From: Lewinellaceae bacterium
GTDB taxonomy: Bacteria; Bacteroidota; Bacteroidia; Chitinophagales; Saprospiraceae
Length of the DNA: 64,000 bases
Direction of reading: 5' to 3'
Assembly (NCBI GenBank): GCA_016710765.1
Contig: JADJUJ010000006.1
Coordinates: forward strand, 186,001 to 250,000
In this document: one piece after another, positions 18,745 to 28,052 of the stretch
How the letters are laid out: every line of letters begins with the position of its first letter
Position numbering within the stretch: the stretch's first letter is position 1
Program-made: the position numbers and the translations under genes
Notes under the pieces: generated by a model
Seen by the model: the letters and a program-made list of their open reading frames with translations, nothing else
What the model was told of the DNA's origin: nothing
Database searches by the model: none

Positions 18745-21076
18745 ATGCGCATTCAAGTAATGTGCCTCTCTGTGCTCTTTGCCGTAGCAACGCGTACGCT
18801 GTATGCTCAGGATTGCCACCTGACGCTTCAGGGTCATGTCATAGAGGCTGAAACCAACGAGCCCCTGGCATACGCCAGGGTATATATTCCTGCGCTGCAA
18901 CGCGGAACCACGACCGACGAAAACGGGGCGTATGCTATTCCCAACCTGTGTGAAAAGCATACCTATACCGTTGAAGTTGAACACATCGAATGTGAACATA
19001 AAACGGCCATAGTGGAGGTAACGGAAAATCACCATGTGGACTTTCTGCTTGCCCACAATGCGGTGTTGAAAGAAATTGTGATCAAAGAAAAAGCAACCGT
19101 TGCCCCATCAACGCAGGCTAATGTTCAACTGGAGGGCATCGAACTAACCGGCGCGCAAGGCGTAAATCTCGGAGAAACCCTGAAGCGATTGCCCGGCGTT
19201 TCCACGCTCAACTCTGGTAATACCGTGGCCAAGCCCGTCATTCAGGGGCTGCACTCCAACCGAATCGCTATTGTAACCAATAACGTGGTGCTGGAAGGAC
19301 AGCAATGGGGCGCTGATCATGCGCCGGAAATCGACCCCTTCACGGCTGAAAAAATTACGGTCGTGAAAGGTGCTGCTGGTGTAAAATACGGTGCCGGCGC
19401 AATTGGCGGTGCCGTTGTGATGGAACCTGCTGCATTGCGTGAGAAAGAGGGCTGGGGCGGCTGGTTCAACCTGGGTGGCGCCTCCAATGGCTTTGGCACG
19501 GTGGCTGCCGGAGCGCTCGACTGGCATATTCCAGACACCAAATTTGCCTTGCGCCTGCAAGGAACCCTCAAGCGAAGTGGTAACCAGCGGGCGCCCGACT
19601 ACTGGCTGGGCAATACTGGTGCTTCCGAAGCCAATGCCAACCTGTTCCTTGGTTGGGAGAAAGGATCCTGGCGGCATCAGCTGGAAGCCGGCACCTTTAA
19701 CCAGAAACTCGGTGTGCTCCGGGCGGCTCATACAGGTAACCTTAGCGATTTGGAACTGGCCATCCAAAGCGATACCCCCCGCAACAACATAAATCTGTTT
19801 ACTTATGCCATCAACCGGCCGTATCAATTGGTTCGCCACCAAACCCTGCGGTACCATTTAACCCATCATCTCAATGACAAATGGAAACTCAGCGCGCAAT
19901 ACGCCTTCCAGTTTGACCACCGGCAGGAGTACGATGTCGTTCGTACGGCAACCGACCAGCCGCAAATCTCCTTCCGGCTCTGGAACAATGCACTCGACCT
20001 GAGTGCCGAACACCTGCCCATCCGGCACTGGCAAGGCGGCGCTGGTATCCAGGCCAAGCAACAGCTCAACTACGTTGGTAAGGGTGGTTTTATCCCCGAC
20101 TATACCAGTTTTGGCGCCTCAGTTTGGGCGATGGAACATTGGCGACGGTATCCCACCCCCTGGGAGTTTGAAGCCGGAGTTCGGTACGACTATAAGAACA
20201 CCCACGCGATGACCCGCGGGAATATTTCGAATATTGATACGACTGGCTTTTTTGGCAGCCTTTCCGGTACGCTGGGACTTATCTACCATCTGTCAAAGGA
20301 CTTGACGCTTTCCGCCAACAGCGGACTTGCCTGGCGCCCGCCACACGTCTACGAACTTTTTGCGAAGGGCATACACTTTGCAGCAGGCACCTATGAAAAA
20401 GGCAACCCTTTGTTGCGACAAGAAAAAGCCTGGAACACACAGTTGAACCTGCAGTATCAGAAACAGCGTTTCTACGCCCAGCTGACTGCTTACAACAACC
20501 GGATTGCCGACTTCCTGTACCTGGAGCCGCAGGCAACGCCTGTGATAACCGTAAGGGGGAACCTTCCCGACTTACTTCTATGTGCAGTCGGATGCTTTAT
20601 TGCAGGGGCTTGATGGTCGGCTGTCGATTCCGCTCTTGCCCAGGTGGTCACTTGAGGGTAAATGTTCGATTCTTCGGGCCAGCCGTGTGGTTACCGACAG
20701 TGCGGAGAACAAACAGCGGGAGTGGCTGCCTTTGATGCCTTCCGACAGGTTCCAATATGGTTTCAAGTGGCGGCTGCCGGGCAAAAAGGAAATTGATACA
20801 CAACACGAAAGCTTTATAGTCTTTTCTGCCACTACCGTATTGCGGCAATCCAGGGCACCACTGAGCGGATTATTGCTGCCACCGCCTCCTGCTTATACCC
20901 TTCTTGGGTTGGAAGCAGGCCATACCCTGTTTTGGAAAAAACAACAACTGGAACTTGGGGTCAACGTTCAGAACCTGGCCAATCTGCGCTACCGGGAATA
21001 CCTCAATTTTTTCCGCTACTTCGCCGATGAAACCGGGGTCAATGTTGCCTTTCACGCAAAACTTATTTTCTTCTAA
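18745..21076 (+). CDS. TonB-dependent outer-membrane receptor, probably for metal uptake, one frameshift
   Basis: Outer-membrane active transporter of about 775 residues. The signal peptide ends near TLYAQ. A carboxypeptidase-D-like regulatory domain follows (LQGHVIEAETNEPLAYARV, TTDENGAYAIPNL), then the plug (ETLKRLPGVSTLNSGN, KPVIQGLHSNRIAIV, QWGADHAPEIDPF, VVKGAAGVKYGAGAIGG) and a 22-strand-type barrel. The G run at 20555-20559 has one base too many. Past it the frame reads GTFPTYFYVQSDALLQGLDG and ends with the barrel terminus NVAFHAKLIFF at 21076. The QWGADHAPEID plug motif and the adjoining genes resemble ZnuD-like zinc/heme receptors, so a metal ligand is likely. The lipoprotein gene follows by 15 bases. 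Confidence 0.87.
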
Positions 21077-21091
21077 TAAAATACCATTTTT

Positions 21092-21625
21092 ATGAAAAAG
21101 CATTTTTTTTCAGGCTTTATTGGCCTGCTGACCATCACGGTGCTGTCACTGAGCAGCTGCAAACCCGATACACAAACGGCAACGGAATTCATCACGAGGA
21201 TTGTTCTGCACATGGAAAACACCAATGGGTTTTCACAGGATTTTGTCTGGGAAGACGCCAATGGTGATGGCATTCCGGAATCCATTGATACCATCGCACT
21301 GGCGCCCAATACTGCCTATACTTGCACGGTACATGTTTACGACGATACGGTAGATCCGGTGAATGATATTACAGCTGAAATTAAAGCGGAAAATACCGCC
21401 CATTTGCTCGTGTATACCGCCATTAATGCAGACGTGGCAATCGTCAGAACGGATGCCGACGACAATGGCGCGCCATTTGGCCTGGCCACACAATGGAACA
21501 CTGGTGCAAACAGTTCGGGAAAAACCAACATCAGGCTCATCCATGAACCCGATAAGTCAGCCTCGGATCCAACTGCCACCGGCGAAACCGATTTTGAAGT
21601 GGAGTTTCCGACACGGATTCAGTGA
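21092..21625 (+). CDS. lipoprotein encoded after the TonB receptor
   Basis: 177-residue predicted lipoprotein with lipobox LSLSSC (Cys near residue 23). The mature part is beta-rich and acidic (DANGDGIPESIDTIALAPN, RTDADDNGAPFGLATQW, TGETDFEVEFPTRI). Proteins of this type are commonly encoded directly after ZnuD-like receptors in Bacteroidota and are thought to be surface or periplasmic partners. This is family knowledge of synteny, and the biochemical role is not established. It is 15 bases from the receptor and has a terminator right after it, so the two genes form an operon. Confidence 0.7.
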   Translation: MKKHFFSGFIGLLTITVLSLSSCKPDTQTATEFITRIVLHMENTNGFSQDFVWEDANGDGIPESIDTIALAPNTAYTCTVHVYDDTVDPVNDITAEIKAENTAHLLVYTAINADVAIVRTDADDNGAPFGLATQWNTGANSSGKTNIRLIHEPDKSASDPTATGETDFEVEFPTRIQ

Positions 21626-21633
21626 TTTTACGA

Positions 21634-21675
21634 AAAGCTGGGGGGCGGAGGCCATCGCCTACCCCCAGTTTTTTG
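21634..21675 (+). terminator. terminator of the metal-uptake operon
   Basis: CTGGGGG pairs with the CCCCCAG ending at 21668, with AGGC/GCCT inside, followed by TTTTTTG. It closes the plus-strand genes and faces the converging DUF3137 gene. Confidence 0.75.
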
Positions 21676-21695
21676 TTTGATACAGGTAAGCCCTG

Positions 21696-22673
21696 TTAGT
21701 TCATCACATCGATGTCTTTGACGATGGCCATCAGCAAACTGATGTCTTCATAGAACTCCGTACCATTTCAAAACTGACATTGGATTGGAACAGGGATGGC
21801 TCCAGCAGGTTTTTATCCTGGGTTAGCGCCAGGTAAATTTTATCGTTAATGATGGAGCAGTAAATTTCCTTGTTGCGGTTATTGTCCTGAAACTGTTGCC
21901 TGAATTGAAGGATTACCCGCTGCATATCAACCGACAGCACGTCTTTGATCCTTACATCGGGTGTGGCATAGGTATCGAAAAAGGTTTCAAATTCGGGCAG
22001 CAGGTTTTCCCGTACCCGTCGTCCGCCCATCAGGTGAAAAGAGCGCTCACTTCTGCTCAGGTATTTGCGGTACCCATCGGGGAGTACGAGGATGCCACCG
22101 TGCATATCGGCCCTCCGGTAATCACCAATGAGGAATACGCCTTTGAAAACATAATCGAGGCGGGTTCTGGCGTCAGAAAAATTCGCGTACCTGTAATTCG
22201 CAGAGTTCGAATGGGGTTTCCCTGACTTGTCCGGAAATCAAATCCTCACCGATGTACTCATCGGCTACAGTGAAAATTTTACTTTCAAAGAAGCGCTCTG
22301 GTTCGATTTTACCCTTTGGGTCATATTCAAAGGTGCCGAAGTTGATGTCGTTATCGATGAAATCCAGTAAAAGTCCAACTACCCTGGGTTTAAACTCCTG
22401 ATAATAGACCCTGACGCGAAACAGCAGGTAGGCGATCCAAATGCCAACCGGAATAATCAACAAAAGCGTGACCAGAAAGATGCGGATGTAAACCTGCGCA
22501 GTGACAATGGCCAGCAGCAGAAAAACGGAAACGCTGAGCAGCCGCAACAAGCGTTTGCGCTGCAGTTCCATGTGCTGCAGCTCAGGATAAATGCTTTGGT
22601 TGTAAAAAAGTCGGAAATCGTAAAACGCCTGCATGTGCGGAAAGAGGTAAAAGGGAGACGCGATAGGCGGCAA
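21696..22673 (-). CDS. DUF3137 membrane protein, two frameshifts
   Basis: Protein of about 325 residues. Two adjacent membrane helices sit near residues 45-90 (LLRLLSVSVFLLLAIVTAQ and IFLVTLLLIIPVGIWIAYL), and a cytoplasmic domain follows that is typical of DUF3137 (GEDLISGQVRETPFELCEL, DYVFKGVFLIGDY). The A run at 22177-22181 has one extra base. At 21758 one base is missing. In the restored frame the end is EFYEDISLLMAIVKDID, with the stop at 21696. The start could be 22673 or the ATG at 22634. It is the last gene of a tight minus-strand operon with the ParA pair (15-base gap). Function is unknown. Confidence 0.75.
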
Positions 22674-22688
22674 TCAGGGAGAAAATCG

Positions 22689-23174
22689 TTAAATGTCTAC
22701 ACCTTTTTCTTTGCGGTAATCTTCGATAAATTCATCGATCAGTTCGATGAGCAGGTCTTTCATGTAGGCATTCTCCAACCGGGCAATAACTTTTAGCTTT
22801 TCCAGTTTCGACTTGTCAACGGCAACCGTCAGCCTTTTCTTGCCGGTTTCTTCATCGCGGGTAATTTCCTGAATATCGATGGTTTGGCGCAATAAGGCAT
22901 CCAGCCCGCTGTGTGGCGCCCGGTGTGCAAATTCTCTGGACTTGTTTTTGCCGGAAAGCGAGGCGGCTGGTTGTTGCTCAAAATGGGATAAGGATTCCTC
23001 CAGGGCTTCCTGCAGCATCGAGTCCAGGCTTCCAGCAAAGCTTTTGCCAGTTGATTTGGGCCGGGTTTCCGCTTCCTGCGCCGTAGCATGGCCATCTCCC
23101 TGTTGCTGGGAGTCGAATGCCGGCATATCCTTGAAGAGATCGTCCAGGCCTGCTGTGAATTTCTTTTTACTCAT
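22689..23174 (-). CDS. ParA-associated small protein with ribbon-helix-helix-like C-terminus
   Basis: 161-residue protein directly downstream of the ParA gene (11-base gap). The N-terminal 100 residues are polar and probably disordered, with two similar short motifs (GLDDLFKDMPAFD and GLDALLRQTIDIQ). The C-terminal 60 residues have a strand-helix-helix pattern (KKRLTVAVDKSKLEKLKVI, then NAYMKDLLIELIDEFIEDY) like the ribbon-helix-helix DNA-binding fold. Position and fold suggest a ParB/ParR-type partner that binds DNA or stimulates the ATPase. This is an inference, since I recognise no named family. Confidence 0.6.
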   Translation of the reverse strand: MSKKKFTAGLDDLFKDMPAFDSQQQGDGHATAQEAETRPKSTGKSFAGSLDSMLQEALEESLSHFEQQPAASLSGKNKSREFAHRAPHSGLDALLRQTIDIQEITRDEETGKKRLTVAVDKSKLEKLKVIARLENAYMKDLLIELIDEFIEDYRKEKGVDI

Positions 23175-23185
23175 GGCACGCTTTT

Positions 23186-23980
23186 TCAGGCTTCCAGTTC
23201 ACGGGATTCGAGTGGAGTAGGGGATACATCGCTTTCAATCCGGCTCAGGATCTCCCTGCTTAGTTCAAGATAGTCCTGTGCACCGGATGATTTGGGGTTG
23301 TAGTCAAATATATCTTTCCGTTGTGCAGGCGCTTCAGCAAGCGCTACATTTTCCCGGATATAGGTTTTGTATACCTTTTCACCAAAATACTTGTGAATGG
23401 TTTCTACAACCTCGCGGTTGAGCACCCGGCGGCTGTCGTACATCGTGGCAATAACCCCGCCGATTTCGATTTGCTTGTTGAGGCGGAATTTGACTTTGTC
23501 GATGACCTGTTTGATTTTCGCAAGTCCCTGTACGGCAAGGAATTCGGTTTGTAGGGGAATCAGGATGTAACGGCTGCTGGTCAGGGCGTTTAGGGTCAGC
23601 AGGCTAAGGGATGGCGGACAATCGATGATAATGTAGTCGTAATCATCCGAAACCTGTCCGATCAGTTCGCGCAAAATGAACTCCCGCCCGGCCTCATTGA
23701 TCAGTTCCATTTCAGCGCCGGAAAGATCCAGCGAGGAGGTCACAATATCGAAATTGGGCTTGTGGGTGTATGGGACCAGTTCACTTTCACCCCGCAAGGC
23801 CTCGTAAATGGTGGATTTCTGGCGCGGAATACCCAATGAGATGGTCAGGTTGGCTTGCGGGTCCAGGTCTATCAGCAGCACTTTTTTGCCCAGTTCGACA
23901 AATGCTGCACCGATGTTAATGGCGCTGGTGGTCTTACCCACACCGCCTTTGTGATTCAAGAGAGAAATTACGATACCCAT
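23186..23980 (-). CDS. ParA/Soj-family ATPase
   Basis: Deviant-Walker P-loop ATPase of 264 residues. It has NHKGGVGKTTSAINIG at residues 9-24 with the signature lysine (Lys11), Walker A' (VLLIDLDPQANLT) and Walker B (YDYIIIDCPPSLSLLTLNA). These ATPases dimerise on DNA and move plasmids, chromosome origins or protein cargo. The partner is not an obvious ParB but a small ribbon-helix-helix-like protein, as in plasmid type Ib or cargo-positioning systems. A well-spaced promoter (24031-24062) drives it divergently from an S24/LexA-like repressor. Confidence 0.9.
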   Translation of the reverse strand: MGIVISLLNHKGGVGKTTSAINIGAAFVELGKKVLLIDLDPQANLTISLGIPRQKSTIYEALRGESELVPYTHKPNFDIVTSSLDLSGAEMELINEAGREFILRELIGQVSDDYDYIIIDCPPSLSLLTLNALTSSRYILIPLQTEFLAVQGLAKIKQVIDKVKFRLNKQIEIGGVIATMYDSRRVLNREVVETIHKYFGEKVYKTYIRENVALAEAPAQRKDIFDYNPKSSGAQDYLELSREILSRIESDVSPTPLESRELEA

Positions 23981-24030
23981 ATACTATAAGGTGTGCTGTA
24001 GGATGGCTTTTAACCATTTGAATGCTGCTA

Positions 24031-24062
24031 CAAAAGTAGGTAAATTTATCAAGGGCCCCAAA
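24031..24062 (-). promoter_or_regulatory. promoter of the parA-type operon
   Basis: On the minus strand TTTG (24059-24062) and TACTTTTG (24031-24038) are 20 bases apart, a full match to the Bacteroidota TTTG-N19/20-TAnnTTTG promoter. The ParA start is 50 bases downstream. Confidence 0.65.
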
Positions 24063-24191
24063 TCTTGCCGGAACGAACCAACAAAAGGTTTCCAAATGGC
24101 ATGTTTAAGTGTTTAAGTCCTAAATCACAAAATTGTTTTGAATCTCAGTAAGTTGAAAATCAGGAGCATAGCCCATGGTGATCTAAAAAAA

Positions 24192-24284
24192 ATAAACAAA
24201 CAGGAAAAAAAACTTTGACATTTTTTGTTTTTAAAAACCATTTGTTTTAAATTTGCACTGTTATCATAAACAAACCAACAAACA
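24192..24284. promoter_or_regulatory. candidate operator array around the repressor promoter
   Basis: Within the 361-base divergent gap, the core AAACAAA or its complement TTTGTTT recurs. Examples are ATAAACAAACAGG at 24192, TTTTTTGTTTTT at 24221, TTTGTTTT at 24241, ATAAACAAACC at 24266 and CAACAAACAGG at 24276. Opposed copies flank the predicted -33 and -7 boxes. This arrangement suits autoregulation by the downstream S24-type repressor. The motif is AT-rich, so chance cannot be excluded. Confidence 0.45.
24224..24255 (+). promoter_or_regulatory. promoter of the S24/LexA-like gene
   Basis: TTTG at 24224-24227 and TAAATTTG at 24248-24255 are separated by 20 bases, the same spacing as the divergent promoter. 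Confidence 0.6.
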
Positions 24285-24341
24285 GGGTTGCCTTGTCGCT
24301 CCATCTTTTATAGGAGCGCAGCAGCTTAAAAATGCCGAACT

Positions 24342-25076
24342 ATGATTAAGGATGATCGGATCAAATTAAACGAGCGTTTTATCCATGCGTTCAAACTGCT
24401 GGAGGATCGCGGTGCTATCGTTAAAAACGATCGCGGTGGCAAGGGCGTAGGGGATGTAGCAGAAAAGGTTCTGGGCAACAAAGCTTACGGGCATATTATT
24501 CGTGCCTTTTTGAATGGCGACAGCAAGCGTGTGATTGATTACGGTCAGGCCAAATCCTTCTGTCGTTCTTTCAGTATTAACGAAGCCTTGCTGCTGCATG
24601 GTATCGGCAATCCCTTTGGGTTTGATGCTCCTGGCGAAGCGCTGGGCGCCGACAAATTCTACTCCGCCGGCGATGGAAATATTCTCTTTACCACCGTCCG
24701 GGCCTTTGCGGGCAGTACCCTGGGAGCAGAAAGCTCCGAGGATAATACCTACTTTTCTATTCCAGGTGTCAGCGGCGCAGGCCTGGTGGCTTTCCAGATT
24801 GAAGGTGGTTCCATGGATCCAGTCATTAAGCATGGCGATATCGTCGTTTGCCGCTCTGTTGAAAACCTGAATGATATTCGCGACAATGAAATTTATTCTG
24901 TTCGCAGTAACGGCAATGTTTGGGTGAAATATGTACAAAAAGTGTACAACAACCGCGGAAGGGTAGTGCGTCTGAAAATGATTTCTGCCAATTACTTCGA
25001 CCACGATCCATTCGAAGAAGAAGTCAACGAAACCACCCGGCTTTACAAGGTAGTGCGTAAAATTAGTAATGTTTAA
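24342..25076 (+). CDS. S24/LexA-like self-cleaving transcriptional regulator
   Basis: 244-residue regulator. The N-terminal ~85 residues are a helical DNA-binding region (LNERFIHAFKLLEDRGAIV, then HIIRAFLNGDSKRVIDY, INEALLLHGIGNPFG). The C-terminal S24 peptidase fold has the catalytic dyad Ser157 (IEGGSMDPVIKHGDIVV) and Lys196 (VWVKYVQK), spaced as in LexA and phage CI repressors. A cleavage-site Ala-Gly or Gly-Gly in the linker is possible (GVSGAG near residue 143) but not certain. In this family DNA damage or a cofactor triggers self-cleavage. It is divergent from the ParA operon across a motif-rich gap and followed by a terminator, so it may control both. The combination resembles plasmid or phage maintenance modules. 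Confidence 0.85.
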   Translation: MIKDDRIKLNERFIHAFKLLEDRGAIVKNDRGGKGVGDVAEKVLGNKAYGHIIRAFLNGDSKRVIDYGQAKSFCRSFSINEALLLHGIGNPFGFDAPGEALGADKFYSAGDGNILFTTVRAFAGSTLGAESSEDNTYFSIPGVSGAGLVAFQIEGGSMDPVIKHGDIVVCRSVENLNDIRDNEIYSVRSNGNVWVKYVQKVYNNRGRVVRLKMISANYFDHDPFEEEVNETTRLYKVVRKISNV

Positions 25077-25187
25077 GATGGGCTTTGGTCATTTGCTTGC
25101 TGGGTGATCTTATTCAGACAAGTAATCAGCCAAAGACTTTATCGCAACATAACCCTTAAAATATATCCTGCTGTTTATTGTTTTCGG

Positions 25188-25222
25188 AGCCTCCCGGTGT
25201 TAGTCATCGGAGAGGCTTTTTT
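25188..25222 (+). terminator. terminator after the S24/LexA-like gene
   Basis: AGCCTC pairs with GAGGCT, with a CCGGTG/CATCGG inner stem, followed by TTTTTTA. Confidence 0.8.
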
Positions 25223-25312
25223 ATTGCTGGATAAATTGGTTGTTTCGCCTCTGGTTTGGACAAAGTTGAATGCACATCGCCGTCGCATCCTGCTGCCAAA
25301 AGGAACCAAGGC

Positions 25313-25993
25313 TTATGGTTTCTCTAAAAAACCCGCCCACCAGGCAGTTGAAGGTGGCGCAACCTGCAGCAGCACGGGCTCCTGCCGCACTGGATGAATA
25401 AATTCCAGCTGTCGGGCATGCAGCGCTACGGAGGCATCGGGTAGGGCTTCCGTCGCACCATATTTGAGATCACCCAAAATGCTGCAGCCCATCGAAGCCA
25501 GTTGCACCCTAATTTGGTGCGGCCTTCCGGTATGCGGCATAACCTGAACTTTAAAATTGGACCCTAGCGGACCCAGATAGATGTATTCCAGAACGGCCTC
25601 TTTTGCCAGGCCACCGGGTTTCAGGCTGGCGGTTGTAATGTTTTTTTGTTCGTTTTTCAGCAGCCAGTGGCGCAACAGACCCTGCTCTTGCTTCGGCGCA
25701 TGAACCACGAGTGCCCAATATGTTTTTTGTACCTGCCTGGTCCTGAACAGTGTGGTCAGTCGGCCAAGCGCCTTATCGGTTCGGGCAAAAAGCACGATAC
25801 CACTCACAGGCCGATCAATGCGATGAACAGGATGCAGGAAAACGGCCCCGGGTTTTTGATATTTTTGGCGTAGGTACTCCTTCCCCCAATCGGTGAGGGT
25901 AGGGTCGCCAGTTTTATCCCCCTGAACCAACCAGCCTGCCGGCTTGTTTATGGCCAGTAAGTGGTTGTCCTCAAAAACAATGCTTGGTTCCAT
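25313..25993 (-). CDS. RluA-family RNA pseudouridine synthase
   Basis: Converts uridine to pseudouridine in rRNA or tRNA. 226 residues, the catalytic domain only, with no S4 domain. The catalytic aspartate is Asp60 in HRIDRPVSGIVLFA. Other family landmarks are LLAINKPAGWLVQ at the start, KTYWALV, TGRPHQIRVQLASMG and ILGDLKYGA. The RNA target cannot be told from sequence. The frame is intact. It is divergent from mqnD with only 66 bases between the starts. Confidence 0.92.
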   Translation of the reverse strand: MEPSIVFEDNHLLAINKPAGWLVQGDKTGDPTLTDWGKEYLRQKYQKPGAVFLHPVHRIDRPVSGIVLFARTDKALGRLTTLFRTRQVQKTYWALVVHAPKQEQGLLRHWLLKNEQKNITTASLKPGGLAKEAVLEYIYLGPLGSNFKVQVMPHTGRPHQIRVQLASMGCSILGDLKYGATEALPDASVALHARQLEFIHPVRQEPVLLQVAPPSTAWWAGFLEKP

Positions 25994-26059
25994 GCCCGCA
26001 AAGTTAGCGCATTGCGCTCGCTGTTGTAAGTTTGTCTTTTAGTCTCTTCAAATAGAATT

Positions 26060-26890
26060 ATGAAACTGAGTTTAGGTTTTTCTCCCTGCCCCAATGATAC
26101 CTTCATTTTTGATGCCATGGTGCATGGCAAAATTGATACGGAAGGCCTTGTTTTTGAGCCTGTCATGGAAGATGTCGAAGCGCTCAATCGGCATGCTTTT
26201 GAAGAAAGCATCGCCATTACCAAACTGAGTTACCATGCCTTTGCACACCTGACCCATCAGTACAAATTACTCGATGCCGGCAGTGCTTTAGGCCGGAATT
26301 GTGGCCCCCTCCTGGTAGCGCGGGCGCCCCAATCCGATGAAGCCCTCAAATCAGCCCGCATTGCCATTCCGGGAAAAATGACTACTGCCAACTTTTTGCT
26401 GGGCTTAGCCTACCCGGAAGCGATACACAAAGAAGAACTGCTGTTCTCTGATATAGAATCGGCAGTGGTGTCCGGTGATTTTGACGCCGGACTGATAATC
26501 CATGAAAATCGCTTTACCTACGAACAACAAGGATTGGTGAAATTGCGTGATTTGGGTGAGTTTTGGGAAGAAACCACGAATCTGCCAATCCCCCTCGGTG
26601 GGATTGTAGTGAGCAAAAAACTCCCTGCTGAACTGCAGCAAAAAGTGAATCGCGTGATGCGTCGCAGTGTGGAATTTGCCTTTGCACATCCGGAAGAGGT
26701 CATGCCTTATGTCAGGGCACATGCACAGGCAATGGACGACAAAGTGATGCAATCGCATATCCGGCTCTATGTCACCGATTATACGATTGATTTGGGCATC
26801 GCAGGCAGGAAAGCCATTACGGAAATGTTTAACATCGCTTCAGCCAAGGGTATCATGCCCGACTACACTGATGATATTTTTATAAATTAA
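26060..26890 (+). CDS. mqnD: 1,4-dihydroxy-6-naphthoate synthase MqnD
   Basis: Enzyme of the futalosine route to menaquinone. It converts cyclic dehypoxanthinyl futalosine to 1,4-dihydroxy-6-naphthoate. The 276-residue protein has the periplasmic-binding-protein-like fold of MqnA/MqnD. The start SPCPNDTFIFDAMVHGKID is the MqnD rather than MqnA pattern. Conserved points are EDVEALNRHAFEESIAITK, CGPLLVAR, ESAVVSGDFDAGLIIHENR, NLPIPLGGIVV and the end ITEMFNIA. It indicates menaquinone-based respiration. No other mqn gene is adjacent. Confidence 0.93.
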   Translation: MKLSLGFSPCPNDTFIFDAMVHGKIDTEGLVFEPVMEDVEALNRHAFEESIAITKLSYHAFAHLTHQYKLLDAGSALGRNCGPLLVARAPQSDEALKSARIAIPGKMTTANFLLGLAYPEAIHKEELLFSDIESAVVSGDFDAGLIIHENRFTYEQQGLVKLRDLGEFWEETTNLPIPLGGIVVSKKLPAELQQKVNRVMRRSVEFAFAHPEEVMPYVRAHAQAMDDKVMQSHIRLYVTDYTIDLGIAGRKAITEMFNIASAKGIMPDYTDDIFIN

Positions 26891-26950
26891 TAAAAAATAC
26901 CATCTTTGGCATGATTTTCGATCTACCCTAAAAAGTGTAAGTATTGTTTT

Positions 26951-27998
26951 CTAGGGGTCGTAGCCAAATATGATGCCCGAAGGAGTATAGAAAAAATTAT
27001 CGGTCAAGGGGATGTGTTCTACGAAATAATAGCCATCCAACGGAGCATCGGCCTCAAGCCCGGCGCGTTCACGCGCTGCAGCATCCAGTGCTTTTTGCAA
27101 ACTTTTTTCATAACCATTTCGAAATATCATATCCAAGGTGAGTACCCGTGCATTCATGATATCATAACTCAGGTATCGAATATTGTACATGCCATTGCGC
27201 CGCCTGAATAGTAATAGGTGTAGTATCCCAGACCCAGCAGATGCCGATCATTGTACAGTACCTGCGATTCTACCTCCAGTGAAGTATTGTATGCATAACC
27301 TTGAAGGGTAGAATCTTCTACTGCATTGGAGTCAGACATCTGCATGAAAGCACCAAATTCTTTATTGCGCAGGTATTGGAAGGCCTTTGGCATGTCAGCG
27401 CAACAGTTATCGAAATAGGCTGAGTCGCCAACAGCAAACCTGACCATACGACGGTTAATCTCTGATTGAATGTTTTCGCTTGCGTCGTCCTTGTTAATAT
27501 CAAGCCAAAATGCATCTACACTAGCCGCGGGTGAATCTGCCATCTCAACTTTCCAGGGTAAGATTGCGGAAAGTGCGTTGCCCTCAAAGCGGTAACTACC
27601 GGAGGGGTATGTTTCCCGGAGATTTACATTGGTCATTTTTTCATCGTTGGAATCCGACCAAAAGCCGCGAAAGGATTTGTCGAGGTAAAATTTCCCCGTT
27701 GGGTTGTCGCCTGAGTATTCCAGCAGAACAATCATTCCGGAAGAGTCTGTCATCCCGTCGAAATCGATTAGTACGTTGTATTGGTGTAATAGTAGGTTCC
27801 GAAGTAAAGGGTATTGGGAGTGGGATCGGGATCTGAACTACCCGGTCGGTTCAGGGTGTGCAAATTCATGACTACAGTTTGCCTTCCGATGGTGCCTTCA
27901 AGGCGTTGGTATTTGTATGAGGACGACAGGTTTTGTCCTTGGAGCAGGACAGGTAGTGAGAAAAGGATACCAAAGACAATCCCAAAAATAAGCTTCAT
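26951..27998 (-). CDS. secreted DUF3298/RsiV-like protein, two frameshifts, shortened C-terminus
   Basis: One gene of about 345 residues split by two indels. The signal peptide (MKLIFGIVFGILFSLPVLLQ) lies at 27998. One base is missing near 27776, and the next frame begins VLIDFDGMTDSSGM. One A is missing at 27194 (GCAATGG for GCAAATGG), and the next frame reads NGMYNIRYLSYDIMNARVL. The C-terminal part is the DUF3298 domain (IFRNGYEKSLQKALDA, FYTPSGIIFGYDP). In relatives the chain continues about 25-30 residues with a final strand after GYDPYEIAPY. Here it stops at GYDP. Function is unknown. DUF3298 proteins include anti-sigma factor RsiV. Confidence 0.7.
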
Positions 27999-28052
27999 AG
28001 TAAGCGTTTTGGCTGCAAAGGTAAGGTTATGATGCCTGCGTTGTCAGGCAAA

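Noticed and set aside
18238..19056. 272-codon minus-strand frame across the small protein and TonB receptor start
   Set aside because: It overlaps two genes with clear signal peptides and does not resemble a protein family.
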